Below are positions 1-10,473 of a DNA stretch of 64,000 nt, in pieces (the stretch's first letter is position 1; every line of letters starts with the position of its first letter). Position numbers and translations under genes: made by a program. The DNA comes from Sarocladium kiliense (Eukaryota; Ascomycota; Sordariomycetes; Hypocreales; Sarocladiaceae). The stretch spans positions 4,526,001 through 4,590,000 of the forward strand of contig JAUZTG010000029.1 in NCBI GenBank assembly GCA_030734395.1, given 5' to 3'. Below the pieces are notes generated by a model that saw only the letters and a program-made list of their open reading frames with translations, was not told the origin of the DNA and ran no database searches.

Positions 1-1033
1 TCGACAGGTTCGGCGGACTAAGTCGATGCCACCCCATGTCCACGCACATACGAATAACGTATCCCAAAGTCGTCCAAGCTCGGTTATCCTGAGGCTCTTT
101 CCAGTAAGTCAACAATAGAATCGCTTGTGCTGTCTCGACAGAGTAGACGCCTTTCGCAAACGCCTCATTGAATAGTTCCTGAGCATGGTCGTACAATGGC
201 TTATATAGGATCGGGTTGAAAGCTTTGGCCGTAGCAGCCAGTATTGATGTTAACAAAAACAGTGACTGCTTTCTGACATAGTTGAATGTGTGTAAGTCTG
301 GGTCGAGCTGGCATATGTAAGGATTGAGGTCTCTCATGAAGCTATGGCAGTTCAGTCAGCCTAATCTTGCCTTGTTGCTAACGATAGAACGCAAGATGAG
401 TAACTTTTGGATCCTCTTCGTCCCATGTCTGGTCTTCTATTCTGAGGCTGACTTACTTGTCGAAGAGTGACCTTGCCAATGCATCATTCACCAGCCCTAA
501 TCGAATCGGGTCGTCGGCAACAGCTACTTGAGCAGGACTTGACTCCCTGGTTCTCTCCAAGGTGCCACCCTCATCATCGCAGAGAATCTGTCTTAGTGAG
601 AACTTCCCCTTTTGGTAGTTGAACAGACCGGAAGGCTGAAGGCCGTCGGTGTTCTCCAGAGCTGGTCGCTGTGGGCCAGACACCGGCGGCGAGGTAACGG
701 TTCCCGGCTCAATCACGCAGCTCGCCGGCACTGCCTCCGTATGGCTCGGCTCGGAAACTGGAGTTGGCCATGATCCAGGGCCTGACAATGGCACTGCAGA
801 CCTTGCTTTGGATACTCTGCTTTGATCAGCTTTGTTGGTGAATGAACCATCTGGCTTAGTTCATACCTGGTCCCTGGTTTCCGGCCTCGCCGATGCTTTT
901 GGAAGACGCATTCGATTCCTTTCCGCTCACAGCGCACGCATACTCCTGTAGAACTATCTGCTGTAATGCAGCATCGAACCTTGATCTTGCGACATGCGAG
1001 GCAGGCGTTTGATGCATTCACCGGAGAGTCCAT
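1..1033 (-). CDS. Zn2Cys6 fungal transcription factor, N-terminal part (cut by window start)
   Basis: Probable nuclear DNA-binding regulator. Exons read 1033-867, 816-457 and 341 to the window edge, with introns starting GTATGA and GTAAGT; all frames join. Residues 11-42 carry the six-cysteine zinc cluster (C11, C14, C21 or C22, C32, C35, C42) followed by a basic HRRGRKPGTR stretch. A Ser/Pro-rich linker of about 115 residues follows. The third exon begins FMRDLNPYI and continues with LLTYWKEP and GYVIRMCVDMGWH, which fits the middle homology region of Leu3/priB-like regulators. The C-terminal part lies outside the window. It is divergent from the aldo-keto reductase starting near 1659, so regulation of that gene is a reasonable inference but is not shown. 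Family assignment is firm; a specific ortholog is not. Confidence 0.88.
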
Positions 1034-1658
1034 CTTGGTCCCAGCGTGTTAATGGGACTTTGCAACATGCTATCTTTCGGTGCACAGTGGAATGGCTTCC
1101 AATAAAGCCCGACCGTCCTGATATGGATTGACATCAGATAATATCTCCTTCCGACGCCGCCGACGAGGATGCTATGCAAGTGTTATCTTTCCGCTGCATG
1201 TTGAACCCATAGCCGACTTCACTATCTCCCCCCCAACAACAGCACCCCACACATTCCGCCACTGGCTGGGAGCTTCGCTCGTTGCGACTCGGTCGCTATG
1301 TGGACACCAATTGCACGTTCCCTTGGTTGCCGACATCGGCAGGGTATCGGCTTAGATCGCCGAATGGTCCACATCTCCCGCCACAAGAGCTACTGACCGG
1401 CGTCCTACTCTAGAACACCGAGAGCGATCTGGCGGATGCTGCTCGTCGGATACCCGGGCAAATGAGATGGACTCGCGTCTTTGCATTCATGCGGCGGTCT
1501 CATTTGCGAAACCCAGAAGTCTGATAGCCTCGTTGTAAAGTTTAGAGAGATTTGTCACTGACCTAGTTCGTCTTCATCTTCTACTTGTTAAGCAACGAGA
1601 GCATAGGCACTGGTCAACCTGTAGACTTCTCTTACAGCGAACAGACTCATTCTCAGCC
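1034..1658. promoter_or_regulatory. Divergent intergenic region between regulator and aldo-keto reductase
   Basis: About 625 bases separate the two start codons, so both promoters must lie here. I see a C-rich patch near 1226-1245 and a pyrimidine-rich stretch near 1560-1650, but no clear TATA box and no site I can name. Short open frames here look accidental. Confidence 0.4.
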
Positions 1659-3855
1659 ATGGGCGGACACGTGTAAGTACCATCGCATACGATGACATGC
1701 CTTTGATGACAGAGCATCAAATGCTATTTGGGTCTAACACTGTTGTCAGAAACATGATGGACGATGTCCTTATCAGTAATCGTATGACACCAAACACAGT
1801 CTCGCTTCACTCTGGAACCCCAGCTAATCGTATCGCCCCAAGTATCTCCGGAGTTGCTGAGGTCATCACTTCGGCTCATGATTTCACTTTGCCGAGACAA
1901 TCGACAGGCTTTTCTGAATCATACCCGCGGCAAGCTAATTGCTTCAAAGAGCCAGCCCGTACTGCCGCATGAGCTCTTTCCACAGCCTGATGTTGTTTCG
2001 GAGGCATGCTTGCGGTACTTGACAGATACAAGATGCCTTCTTTCGGCCCAGATGCCTTTGGAGACGTTGTCGCGGTTAGTTCTCGGTACCCGGATTTGAC
2101 CTGTAAGTTGAAGTTGACTGACTGCTCTGCAATACCCCAGCCTTTCGCACTTCTGCAGCGCTATCAGTGCTGCTGGCGCATCATGGGCGGCAACGTCAGA
2201 GCTGGAAGGAGTGTTAGAGACCTTCAGTGGTGATATCGTTCAATCAGTACAAGCTTTGAAGGAATCTGGACTGCCTGCAGATGATGAGCTAGAGGCGCAG
2301 CTACAGACTTTGGCACAGTCTTTGGTGAACTGCAAGCTGTACTGCGTCAACCATCAGCCAGTCCCTCTCACATATCCACTGATGCGGGCATTGAGACAAG
2401 TTCACGATGCCTACAGCTTCCTCTTCCCATCAGCAGCATCATTGAACGAGACCGAGACTATAGGGTCAAGAATCGAGATCGACCTAGCATCGTGCCCGCA
2501 GGTTGAGAAGATTAGGATCGGTGAACTCCAATTGCCACGCTTGTTCAATGGTCTCTGGCAGCTTTCCTCGCCGGCTTGGGGATCCGCCTCAGCTGAGAGT
2601 CAAGACGCTGCGCTGAAAGACTTGGTTGAGGCTGGCTTAACCACAACCGATATGGCTGACCATTATGTAAGCCCTCCTTGATAAATTTCAAAATGGATGC
2701 CTTGCTGACGCGGATCCAGGGAGATGCGGAACTAGTCTATGGGGGTTTCCGCAATCGTCTCCCGCCAAAGGTGCAGGAGACGGTATACGCAGCTACGAAG
2801 TGGTGCGTCTTTAAGCCGGTCACGGTCCCTATCACGGAGTCATGGGTGCTCCAGAATGTCGAGGCCCGCTATCGCCGGTTAGGCGGCCGTGTCGACCTCC
2901 TCCAGTTCCACTGGTACAATGTAAGGAATCATCGCTCAATCGAACAAAGATTGAGCCCAGGGGTCGGTTATAGAAGGCTAATTGTGCCACAGTACAATGA
3001 TGAAGGATGGTTGTTCATCATCGAATGCCTTGTCCGCCTCACCAAGAGCCGACCAGACTTGGTCAAAGCGATTGGGCTCTGCAATTTTGACTCCGAGCGA
3101 ACAGCACAGGCCTGCGAACATGTGTTGAAAACAGTCGGCGAGGTCGGGATAGTTTCGAACCAGGTTCAGGTATGTGCACGTAATTTGACGACATCACATT
3201 CGCATGGTCTAACTAATTGTTGTCAGTTCTCGCTTATCGATTCTAGGCCGCTTCAGAACATGTGTGCAGTGTGTGAGAAATATGGGCTCAAGTTACTGAC
3301 TTACGGCTCCTTCGTACGTGGCCTTTTGGGAGCCTTGACTTATCTCCATGACTGATGGTCCTTTCTCAATAGTCTGGCGGGCTCATCTCCGGGAAATGGA
3401 TTGGAGCACCTCCACCTGAACCCTACTCCGTGTCGGCGAAACTCACCCCATCGCAAAGAAAGGTAATCTCTCTTCGCCCAAGCAACACGCCCCTTACGAA
3501 TCAAAGACTCACAGACGCACAGTACTACGACATGGTCATGAGCTGGGGTACATGGGTGGAGTTCCAGGAGTTGTTGAAGAGGCTGGCCACGATTGGAGTA
3601 AAGTACAAGGTCAGTCTCACCGTCGTCGCCTCCAGGTGGGTGCTGCAACAGCCGGCAGTCGGTGCAGTCATTGTAGGGACTCGGCTCGGAGTTTCTATCC
3701 ATGGAAATGAGAATCTCGACGTCTTCAATTTCGCCTTGGATGAGGACGACTTAACCTACATCAATGAAGCGGCTCTTGGAGATGAGATGCGCAAATCGAG
3801 GGCGCTTTATGACAAGATAGGCGACTGTGGACATGAGTACCATTCAGTCCACTGA
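1659..3855 (+). CDS. Aldo-keto reductase with long unrecognised N-terminal extension
   Basis: NADPH-dependent oxidoreductase of the aldo-keto reductase superfamily; the substrate cannot be read from sequence. Exons 2141-2666, 2720-2920, 2993-3169, 3227-3313, 3373-3462 and 3523-3855 join cleanly (five phase-0 introns). Upstream, an exon ending at 2074 joins in frame to 2141. The first exon is uncertain: the best fit is ATG at 1659 (14 bases), then an intron to 1862, giving about 546 residues. The enzyme part is roughly residues 195-546 and shows TTDMADHYGDAE (catalytic Asp/Tyr region), LLQFHWYNY, GLCNFDS, VSNQVQFSLIDSRP and VGAVIVGTRLG (cofactor side). The N-terminal 190 residues are predicted helical and contain LPHELFPQPD, YLTDTRCLLSAQMPLETL and KLYCVNHQPVPLTYP; I do not recognise the family. 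Most aldo-keto reductases are about 320 residues, so the extension is notable. Confidence 0.8.
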
Positions 3856-5035
3856 GTACAAAGACTTTTCCCCCATAAGCCCAGCTACTCCTTAAACCAA
3901 GATGAACGGAAATTACTTTAGGTTCACAGTGGCATCGTGACATTTGCTGCTACAAATTTACTGGTTATGGTGCTTCCAGCATCGTGGCAAATGCTTTTCA
4001 CCAAAGCCCTCTTCAACAGCCCTGATGGTCAATACACGTCAAACCCTACCACTAAATAGATACAAAATTCATAACAGCTTAATCATCATTCAAGTCAAGC
4101 TTCGATACTTAAGTCATATAGAATTAGTGACTGTCTGAGTTCGCATCTAGGGTAAATGGTGAAGATCATCCGCATAAGCTTAACATACAGTAATAGAAGT
4201 AGAGACGAAAACACTAAGAATAACTCCAGAGTCGTCGCTCCGGCAGAGCGTCCCGTGTTTCCTGCCCATGCGAACCTTGAGCACATCCTGATACCCGAAA
4301 GAAACAGGCTCACTTATCAAACGTCTGAAGTGTACATGCTCCAGTGGCGCCCGTGCCAAGTTGGGTTAAGCATCGCAGACCTAGTCGGACAGCTGCGTCC
4401 CCGGCTTGACAAGCGGTGACAACCCGGTCAGGGCCCAGCAGTGTCAGTGAGGACATGGGAAAGATTGAAACAGTTGTGATGGCCTGTTTGACTACTCGGC
4501 CGTCTTGGTACGGAGTTGCAGAATGCTGATCGTCATTGAAGCGGCAGCATCTGGGTCTCAGCAGTTACAAGGAGGCGATTTGAAGAAACCAGCTCTAAAC
4601 CCTGTAGGAGTCGATGCTGTACATAGCTGCGCTACTGGGGCAGAAAGTTCTACTATGGGTCCCCAAGATGAGAGTGAGGGACCGTCACGATGGCACGAAC
4701 CTCGTTCTCGCAAAGAACCCTGTGGTATCCGTACCGCGGCTGGGAATGGGGCCAGCGCAGGGAAATTATTGGACAATGACGGCGCCTGACTACCTTCTAT
4801 GGCAGTACTCTACATTATGCCATGGGTCAGGGACGGGCACCGTTGCGCCAAGCGAGGCCTCAAACTAGGGGAGCGTTTGAGGCTGTCTCACACAGCGTCG
4901 CATCTTGGGGTCCGACATGACAGGGGTTCGGCCTTGGGCACATCCGAGCCAGAAATGCGGCTGCTGTCATAGTTCGTGGGGTATGCATGGACGTTGGTGA
5001 TTCGCGATTAAGATTTCGCGTGTTGACGAGGATGC

Positions 5036-5060
5036 AAAAAAAAAAAAAAAAAAAAAAAAA
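5036..5060 (+). repeat. Homopolymer run of 25 A
   Basis: Uninterrupted run of A following GATGC. On the minus strand it is a T25 tract. It may be a nucleosome-disfavouring element upstream of the surface-protein gene, or the trace of an old retroposed tail. No flanking duplication was seen, so neither reading is supported beyond its presence. Confidence 0.9.
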
Positions 5061-5644
5061 TAGAGTTGAGATGATGATGATTGACTTCGCGATATGCTTG
5101 CTTGAGTTGCGAGTTGCGAAGACTGACTTTGTTCAATGTCCATGACAACCAGGTCATGTTACTAGGATTGCACAGGGTTATTTTTCGCAACGTCTAGGAT
5201 AGTCAGAGAGCATGCTTTTGGCGACATGCTTTTGACAGGACCTACCTACACAGCTGCAAACATGATCTCTCGCTTACAAGTCAAAACCCGCAATTAGAAA
5301 CAGCACATATAGGCTAGGCCTTCATAACCATCACGAGAGTGTCCAGACCGAGCGGCAGACTCTGCTAGGCGCTGTCGGCGAGTGAACGTCCACTTACAAC
5401 CCCCGTCGTCTCGCCTGAGACTCGGCTGGGATCCCTGTCTGCGAGGCCATACACCCCCCCGAGCCACAGACCTCAAACGACGAGGACTCAACTCCGTCTC
5501 CAACAAGTGCCACAGTGCTGTATGATCGTCAACTCGGCTGGCCCTTCCAAGGTCCTGCCATGATCACGTCCGCCTGGCCCCATGTCATCGTCCCATATGC
5601 GCGCTCCTCCCGTTTCGACGAACGATCGCCATGTCAAGAGCAAG

Positions 5645-5651
5645 TATATAA
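5645..5651 (+). promoter_or_regulatory. TATA box of the surface-protein gene
   Basis: TATATAA lies 280 bases before the ATG at 5925 and is followed by a CT-rich tract up to the start codon. This is the arrangement of highly expressed fungal genes with a long pyrimidine-rich leader. The strong codon bias of the gene agrees with high expression. Confidence 0.6.
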
Positions 5652-5924
5652 CCACCTGGCCAGTGCCGCTGCTCGTGTTTGTTTTCTTCCCTTTCCTTCT
5701 CCATCCAACAAACTTTCCAGTCTCTCTTCAACTTTCTTCAGTTTCCTTCAGTATCTTCCATTCTTTCAACGGTTCTGTGAACCTCTTTTTAACTTTCAGC
5801 ACACACTCATTACTCACACCGCCAGCCGGTCTTTATACTCTTGGAACGACTATTTTTGTCCTTTTTGAACGACTACTCTCTCTTCAACCCCCTTTTCAAC
5901 TTTCCAACCACGAATAACTTCAAG

Positions 5925-7076
5925 ATGCTTTCTCTCGCTCAGAAGCTTACCATCGTCACTGCCCTTGTGGCATACGTCGAGGCCCGTTTCGGCCAGGAGC
6001 AGGAGCCTGTTGCTGCTGTCCAGGCTCTTCAGTTCGGTGCTCCCGGCGAGGCTGCCACCCTTGCTGGACAGATTCCCTCTTCTCTCCTTGCTGCCGCTAG
6101 CCCTTGCGACAAGCTCGCTCTCGCTGACCAGATCGCTGCTCTCGGCGATGACCCTTCGGTCCTCTCAGCTGCCATTGGCCTCGTTGCTGCCGAGACCAAC
6201 TTCAACCCCTTTGCCGTCGACAGGCCTTTCGTCTGTGCCGACCCTTCTCTTCCCGCCACCGAAGCCCTTCGTGGTATCACCCCTCTCGTTGACCCTGCTG
6301 TCACCGACGCCGATATTGCCAACGCTGCTTCCGCCCAGTCTGTTGGCACTCCCTTCAACGCCGATGGCCTTTCCCAGGCCGAGGTCATGATTGCCCAGGG
6401 CTTCACCACCTTCCAGGCTGTCGATGGCAGCGGTGCCAATATTGATCTGGCCGGTCAGGATGGCGGTGCTGCTGGTGGTGCTGCTGGTGGAGCTGACAAC
6501 GCTGGCAATGACAATGCCGCAGATGATGCTGGCAACGACGCCGGTAACGACAACGCTGGAGGCAACGGCGGCAATGGAAATGCCAACAACGGCTGCAACG
6601 GCAATGCTGGTAACAACAACGGCAATGCCGGTAACGACAACGCCGGCGGCAACGCTGGCAACGATAACGCCGATGACAACGCTGGAGACGACAACGCCGG
6701 TGATGATGCTGGCAACGATGCTGGCAACGACAATGCTGGAGACGACGCCGGCAACGATGCTGGTGCTGGCAATGGCGGCGATGGCAACGCTGACTTCGGT
6801 GACTGCGTTCCCACCATGGACTTCGTCGGAGGCCGCAACGGCCGTGCCGCTGATGAGTTCACCTTCCTGCCCACCGACCCTCTCGTCGCCGAGGGCCAGC
6901 AGGAGGCTCTTAACCCCAACATTATCACCAACCGCATCTGCGACCAGCTCACCAACGTCTGCAACGCCAACGATGCCGCCAAGGCCCTTTGCGAGGCTAC
7001 CCAGGCTCAGATCGAGGCTCTCGGTACTCGTGACCAGACCACTGCTGATACTTGGAACGCCGCTCTTGGCTTCTAA
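5925..7076 (+). CDS. Secreted Gly/Asn/Asp/Ala-repeat surface protein
   Basis: Intronless gene, 383 residues. I chose the ATG at 5925 because a signal peptide begins there (hydrophobic core about residues 8-18, probably cleaved near EARF); the upstream in-frame codons lie in the CT-rich leader. Residues about 22-180 form an Ala-rich domain with cysteines in SPCDKLALAD and FVCADPSLP. Residues about 180-290 are a low-complexity array of NA, GN, DD and AGND units (for example GNDNAGGN) with one central cysteine. The last 95 residues form a second conserved-looking domain with GDCVPTMDF, RICDQLTNVC and ALCEATQ. No C-terminal hydrophobic tail is seen, so it is secreted or wall-associated rather than GPI-anchored. 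Similar fungal proteins are often labelled circumsporozoite-like because of the repeat only; that name says nothing about function. Heavy C/T-ending codon bias suggests strong expression. Confidence 0.85.
   Translation: MLSLAQKLTIVTALVAYVEARFGQEQEPVAAVQALQFGAPGEAATLAGQIPSSLLAAASPCDKLALADQIAALGDDPSVLSAAIGLVAAETNFNPFAVDRPFVCADPSLPATEALRGITPLVDPAVTDADIANAASAQSVGTPFNADGLSQAEVMIAQGFTTFQAVDGSGANIDLAGQDGGAAGGAAGGADNAGNDNAADDAGNDAGNDNAGGNGGNGNANNGCNGNAGNNNGNAGNDNAGGNAGNDNADDNAGDDNAGDDAGNDAGNDNAGDDAGNDAGAGNGGDGNADFGDCVPTMDFVGGRNGRAADEFTFLPTDPLVAEGQQEALNPNIITNRICDQLTNVCNANDAAKALCEATQAQIEALGTRDQTTADTWNAALGF
6463..6792 (+). repeat. Degenerate codon-scale repeat encoding the Asn/Gly/Asp/Ala array
   Basis: About 330 bases of imperfect GGCAACGAC / AACGCTGG / GATGATGCT units inside the surface-protein gene. 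Because of the composition, several other frames on both strands stay open here, which creates misleading long ORFs. The repeat is degenerate at synonymous sites, so it is not a fresh slippage expansion. Confidence 0.85.
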
Positions 7077-7785
7077 GTGGTGAGGATAAGGGGACGATTC
7101 ATTGGGGGAGAGAAAGTTTGAGGGTTTTCTTCTTGTGTGTATGAAAGTTGAGGAAGTCGTTCAATAAGAGAGAAAGTTGAAGAGCTGATGTATCTTGTTT
7201 GTTGCTTATTCATTGTCTCGTGAGGGAGGGGTCCAAGGAAATATGGCTGGTCTTCTGGTTTGGCGTCTTTGCGAGGTTGCTTTCAGACCTCGTGCAGTGT
7301 GGCCGCTGAGCTAACATGCCCGTAACGAATAAATCTTTTATATTCCACCTATAACAATTCCCTCTCTGCCTTCTCTGTACCTGTGACATTCCGCATACAC
7401 TTTTGCCTCAAAAGGGCTGGCAGATACTTAGAACATGGCTCTAAGAGTCTCTGAGATCATAGATTGAACAGCTCCCAGGTCATGAGTCGCGCTTCTGGGC
7501 ACCAGTTGGGTTGTTTGACTACCTTGGTAAATGCATCACATTGTGTAAAATCACTGAAGCAAGCGTTGAGGCAGAATTTAACAAGATGGAAGATCTTCAA
7601 TAAGATTGGCAAAACGCCACGTAGACGACACCGCGCCAAGGCCATGTTATTTTGTCTATAATACAGAACATCACACGGGGCCACTATCGCCATGCTCTGA
7701 CAGCCTCCTCCCTCGCCTCTATCAAATACTCGACCAGGCCCAGCCCAGACATTTCCAGCCCTTTGAAAACATTTGCGAGCTCCCC
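7077..7785. other. Convergent 3' region
   Basis: Holds the 3' ends of the surface-protein gene (plus) and the ZZ/EF-hand gene (minus). An AATAAA at 7328-7333 could be the poly(A) signal of the surface-protein gene. Short frames at 7457-7798 have no recognisable content. Confidence 0.5.
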
Positions 7786-10473
7786 CTACGGAATGCAAAA
7801 ATCGATCCAGCTTCCAAGGTAGTCAAGTCGGTTGCCCTGGTGCTCCTGGCTCTTGTAAATTTCCTCAAACTCGGCAAAATCCAGCTTGCCCCAGCCGTTC
7901 CGCTCCTTAGCTTGCTCCTCGGCCCGGTTGAGTCGCTTCCACTTGATCAAAGTGGTCTTGGACGGTTCAACGGGAATCTGCTTTACGCGGTTGAAGGGTT
8001 TAGGTTCCGGAAGATTTGCAGATGAACCATTGACTTTGTGCGAGGCATGCCCCGGAGGCGACGACTCTGAGGCATTAGGCCTGAACTGAGGCATCGTCAT
8101 GTCGCGATACTCTGTTGTATCTTCCTTTGTTTCCTGGTGACTTGTCTCTGTTGCGTCTTGGACGTTGCGATCGATGCCTGGCTCAAGTTCGACAGCATTT
8201 CGACCAGCTTCGTCATCATTGAAAGAATAGCCTGCGTCGTCAAGCAACTCTTCTAGCGACTTCGAGGCAATGTCTGCCTCGAGTGAACCCCCAAGCTCTC
8301 GGTCTTTGTTATTCTCCTTGTCTTGAGCAAGCTCCGATTCCTCCACGGCGGCGATAAGATCCTTGTGCTTCTCACGATCTGCCTTCGTTTTAGCCGCCTC
8401 AATAGCGAGGTCCTCTGATGGCTTGAAAATGGTATCCAGGAGCTCATTGAATGCTTGCTGTGTCACTTGATAGAGGATCTCTCGACCAGCATCTTCCTCG
8501 CGGAACAGGTCCTCAAGCTCGTCGAGTTCAGGATCCCCCTCAACCGATGTACTGAGTTCCGATGCATCATCGATTGCGTTCTCCGACTCATCTTTCGAAA
8601 TGCCATTTGTCAACGGATCCGATGCTGTCGTATATGAGGGCCAATCTCCTGAGTGTCGACGCTGCGGTATTGACGATGAAGCCTCTCCCACCTTTGTTGT
8701 CCCGTTTAGCTGGAAGGGATCATAGAGGATGTCTTCGTGCTCCGTCCACTCATCCGGCGCTTCACCTCCTTCTTCCTGATCCAAGTAGAATTGACGGCGG
8801 CGCCAACGCTCATGCAATTGGTTCCGAGCCATATCTCGTCTACGTCGTTCCAGCAGAGGTGCACGTCTTCGACTACGAGCAATCGACCGAGCTCGTGCCT
8901 CGCTTTCAGTAGCATCCTCACTGTATTCAGCGCCGTCAACATCAGCATGCTCACGGTCATGGTCATCCTCGCCATCATCCAGGTCATCCACATCCTCAAG
9001 ATTGCCCATAAGAATCTCTGGAAGCATGTCCAGAGACGCCGGAGGGTCCATGAGCGTAACCAAATATGCCCTGTCCGCCTCTCCATCTCCGACGGGCCGC
9101 ATTGTCCACCGCCCATCTGCACTCGTCCTGGTCTCAAACCCATGTCTGGTCCTTCCAGAGTCCCACGCGAAGAGACTCGTCAAGATGTCTTGCCTGCTGG
9201 ATGTGTCGGCTCGATCATCTGCTATGGCGTTTTCGAATCCTTCGTGGATATCAACCTGGCCATCGACGTGAACAGTCTTTCCTTCTGATCGGTATCCGCC
9301 CTCGGCTTGAGGCACGCGCCCCTCTCTCCCGAAGAGACTGCTCAAAGGTTGCCTGCTGGTGACGAGTTGTGATGCCTCCGTGCTTGCCAGTAGTTGATCC
9401 TCAAGGCCTTCGAGTATATCCTTGTGCATCTGCTTGAACAGAACGTAGTATGCCCGGAACATGCGGAGGAAATCTTTCCGACCAACCAAACCATCTCCGT
9501 CCAGGTCGTATCCTTGAAATATCTTGTGAAGCTTATCCTTGCGGCTTCGGTACGCGAGACCATAAAGAAACTCGGGGAACGATATCAGATCATCTCTATT
9601 TCGGTCGTAGAAATGGAACATGCGGTCATGGATAAGGTTCGGTGCGGCATGTCGCGAACCACCAGTAGGGACTAAACAGCGCTCGAAAGTTTTGCGATCC
9701 ATCGCGATACAAAGATCATCTGGGTCGTCCCTCCATTCGGTATTGGCCATGAACGTCCATTGTTCCCATATTGCCTCAAGCTCAGGGCGCTCGAAGCCTG
9801 TATCTCTTGAGAGTCGAGCGATCAGCGACCTTGGCAGGCTCCGGCGACACGAATCCGGGTCGCCAGTGTACCAAACAGGTTGCATCTGTCGCGGGCCGAA
9901 TGGAGGCGCGGGGACCCTGATCTTGTAAAAGATGTGCGTCTTGATATGGACCCCTTGCGCCTCACAGGTCTCGCAGAGGTCGAAGTCGGCACAGTTGGCG
10001 CATCGGTAACGCACGCCACGTATGGGAACCATACCGCAGGCATTGCATTGGCAACCTCTGTGAACACAGCCATTCCGACGGGCATTATCCTCGGAGACGC
10101 GGAACAAGAGGTTGACGATATTGTGGCCAGCGCGTTGAGACACAGGGTAGTCGGCGGTTTCGTTCCACCACTCGTCCGTTGTGCCCACGACCGTCTCGCC
10201 ATCGCCAACAGGTCTAAGGGTTGTTTCTGCATTCTCATCGACCGGCGTTTCTTCTGATGCATTTGAAGGTGATTCCTCGAGGGTCGATCGCCTGTTGCGG
10301 CGAACGGCATTGCTTCTATGCAAGCCGCCGCTAGACGAGTATTGTCGAGAGAAAGTCGTTGTCAGATAGGCATAGTAGCCGAAGGACACCGCTGCAGCTA
10401 CCGAGACCGCCAGCACGGCTATGCGAGACCGCGTCAGGGTTTCTCCAGAGGAGGTCGGTAAGGAGAAAGGCAT
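7786..10473 (-). CDS. Membrane-anchored ZZ zinc-finger and EF-hand protein
   Basis: Single exon. I chose the ATG at 10473 (895 residues) because a transmembrane or signal-anchor segment follows at once (about residues 17-37); the open frame runs 87 codons further upstream, but that part has no protein-like features. A ZZ-type zinc finger spans about 135-186 with CxxC pairs (C136, C141, C143, C146, C158, C161, C167, C170) and HIKTH at the end. Two EF-hand loops follow: D290-E301 (DRNRDDLISFPE) and D323-D334 (DLDGDGLVGRKD). The middle is acidic and Arg-rich, and the last 20 residues contain DYLGSWIDF. ZZ fingers bind peptide degrons or modified tails and EF-hands bind calcium; combining both behind an N-terminal anchor suggests a calcium-responsive membrane protein of the ER or mitochondrial outer membrane. 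That location is inference. Confidence 0.85.
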   Translation of the reverse strand: MPFSLPTSSGETLTRSRIAVLAVSVAAAVSFGYYAYLTTTFSRQYSSSGGLHRSNAVRRNRRSTLEESPSNASEETPVDENAETTLRPVGDGETVVGTTDEWWNETADYPVSQRAGHNIVNLLFRVSEDNARRNGCVHRGCQCNACGMVPIRGVRYRCANCADFDLCETCEAQGVHIKTHIFYKIRVPAPPFGPRQMQPVWYTGDPDSCRRSLPRSLIARLSRDTGFERPELEAIWEQWTFMANTEWRDDPDDLCIAMDRKTFERCLVPTGGSRHAAPNLIHDRMFHFYDRNRDDLISFPEFLYGLAYRSRKDKLHKIFQGYDLDGDGLVGRKDFLRMFRAYYVLFKQMHKDILEGLEDQLLASTEASQLVTSRQPLSSLFGREGRVPQAEGGYRSEGKTVHVDGQVDIHEGFENAIADDRADTSSRQDILTSLFAWDSGRTRHGFETRTSADGRWTMRPVGDGEADRAYLVTLMDPPASLDMLPEILMGNLEDVDDLDDGEDDHDREHADVDGAEYSEDATESEARARSIARSRRRAPLLERRRRDMARNQLHERWRRRQFYLDQEEGGEAPDEWTEHEDILYDPFQLNGTTKVGEASSSIPQRRHSGDWPSYTTASDPLTNGISKDESENAIDDASELSTSVEGDPELDELEDLFREEDAGREILYQVTQQAFNELLDTIFKPSEDLAIEAAKTKADREKHKDLIAAVEESELAQDKENNKDRELGGSLEADIASKSLEELLDDAGYSFNDDEAGRNAVELEPGIDRNVQDATETSHQETKEDTTEYRDMTMPQFRPNASESSPPGHASHKVNGSSANLPEPKPFNRVKQIPVEPSKTTLIKWKRLNRAEEQAKERNGWGKLDFAEFEEIYKSQEHQGNRLDYLGSWIDFCIP

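Larger units (their letters stand above)
3856..5924. other. Intergenic region upstream of the surface-protein gene
   Basis: About 2 kb without a convincing gene. Short open frames at 4156-4868 and 5294-5506 lack recognisable domains or splice continuity. It contains a 25-base A tract (5036-5060), a TATA box (5645-5651) and a long CT-rich stretch (about 5680-5900) that is typical of strong filamentous-fungal promoters and leaders. Confidence 0.6.

Noticed and set aside
4505..4868. Overlapping short ORFs on both strands
   Set aside because: No homology, no signal peptide, no splice continuity; several frames are open equally, as expected by chance.
6455..6982. Minus-strand 175-codon frame antisense to the surface-protein gene
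   Set aside because: It is a composition shadow of the repeat (Leu/Pro/Ala-rich, no domain) while the plus strand has a signal peptide and conserved flanks.
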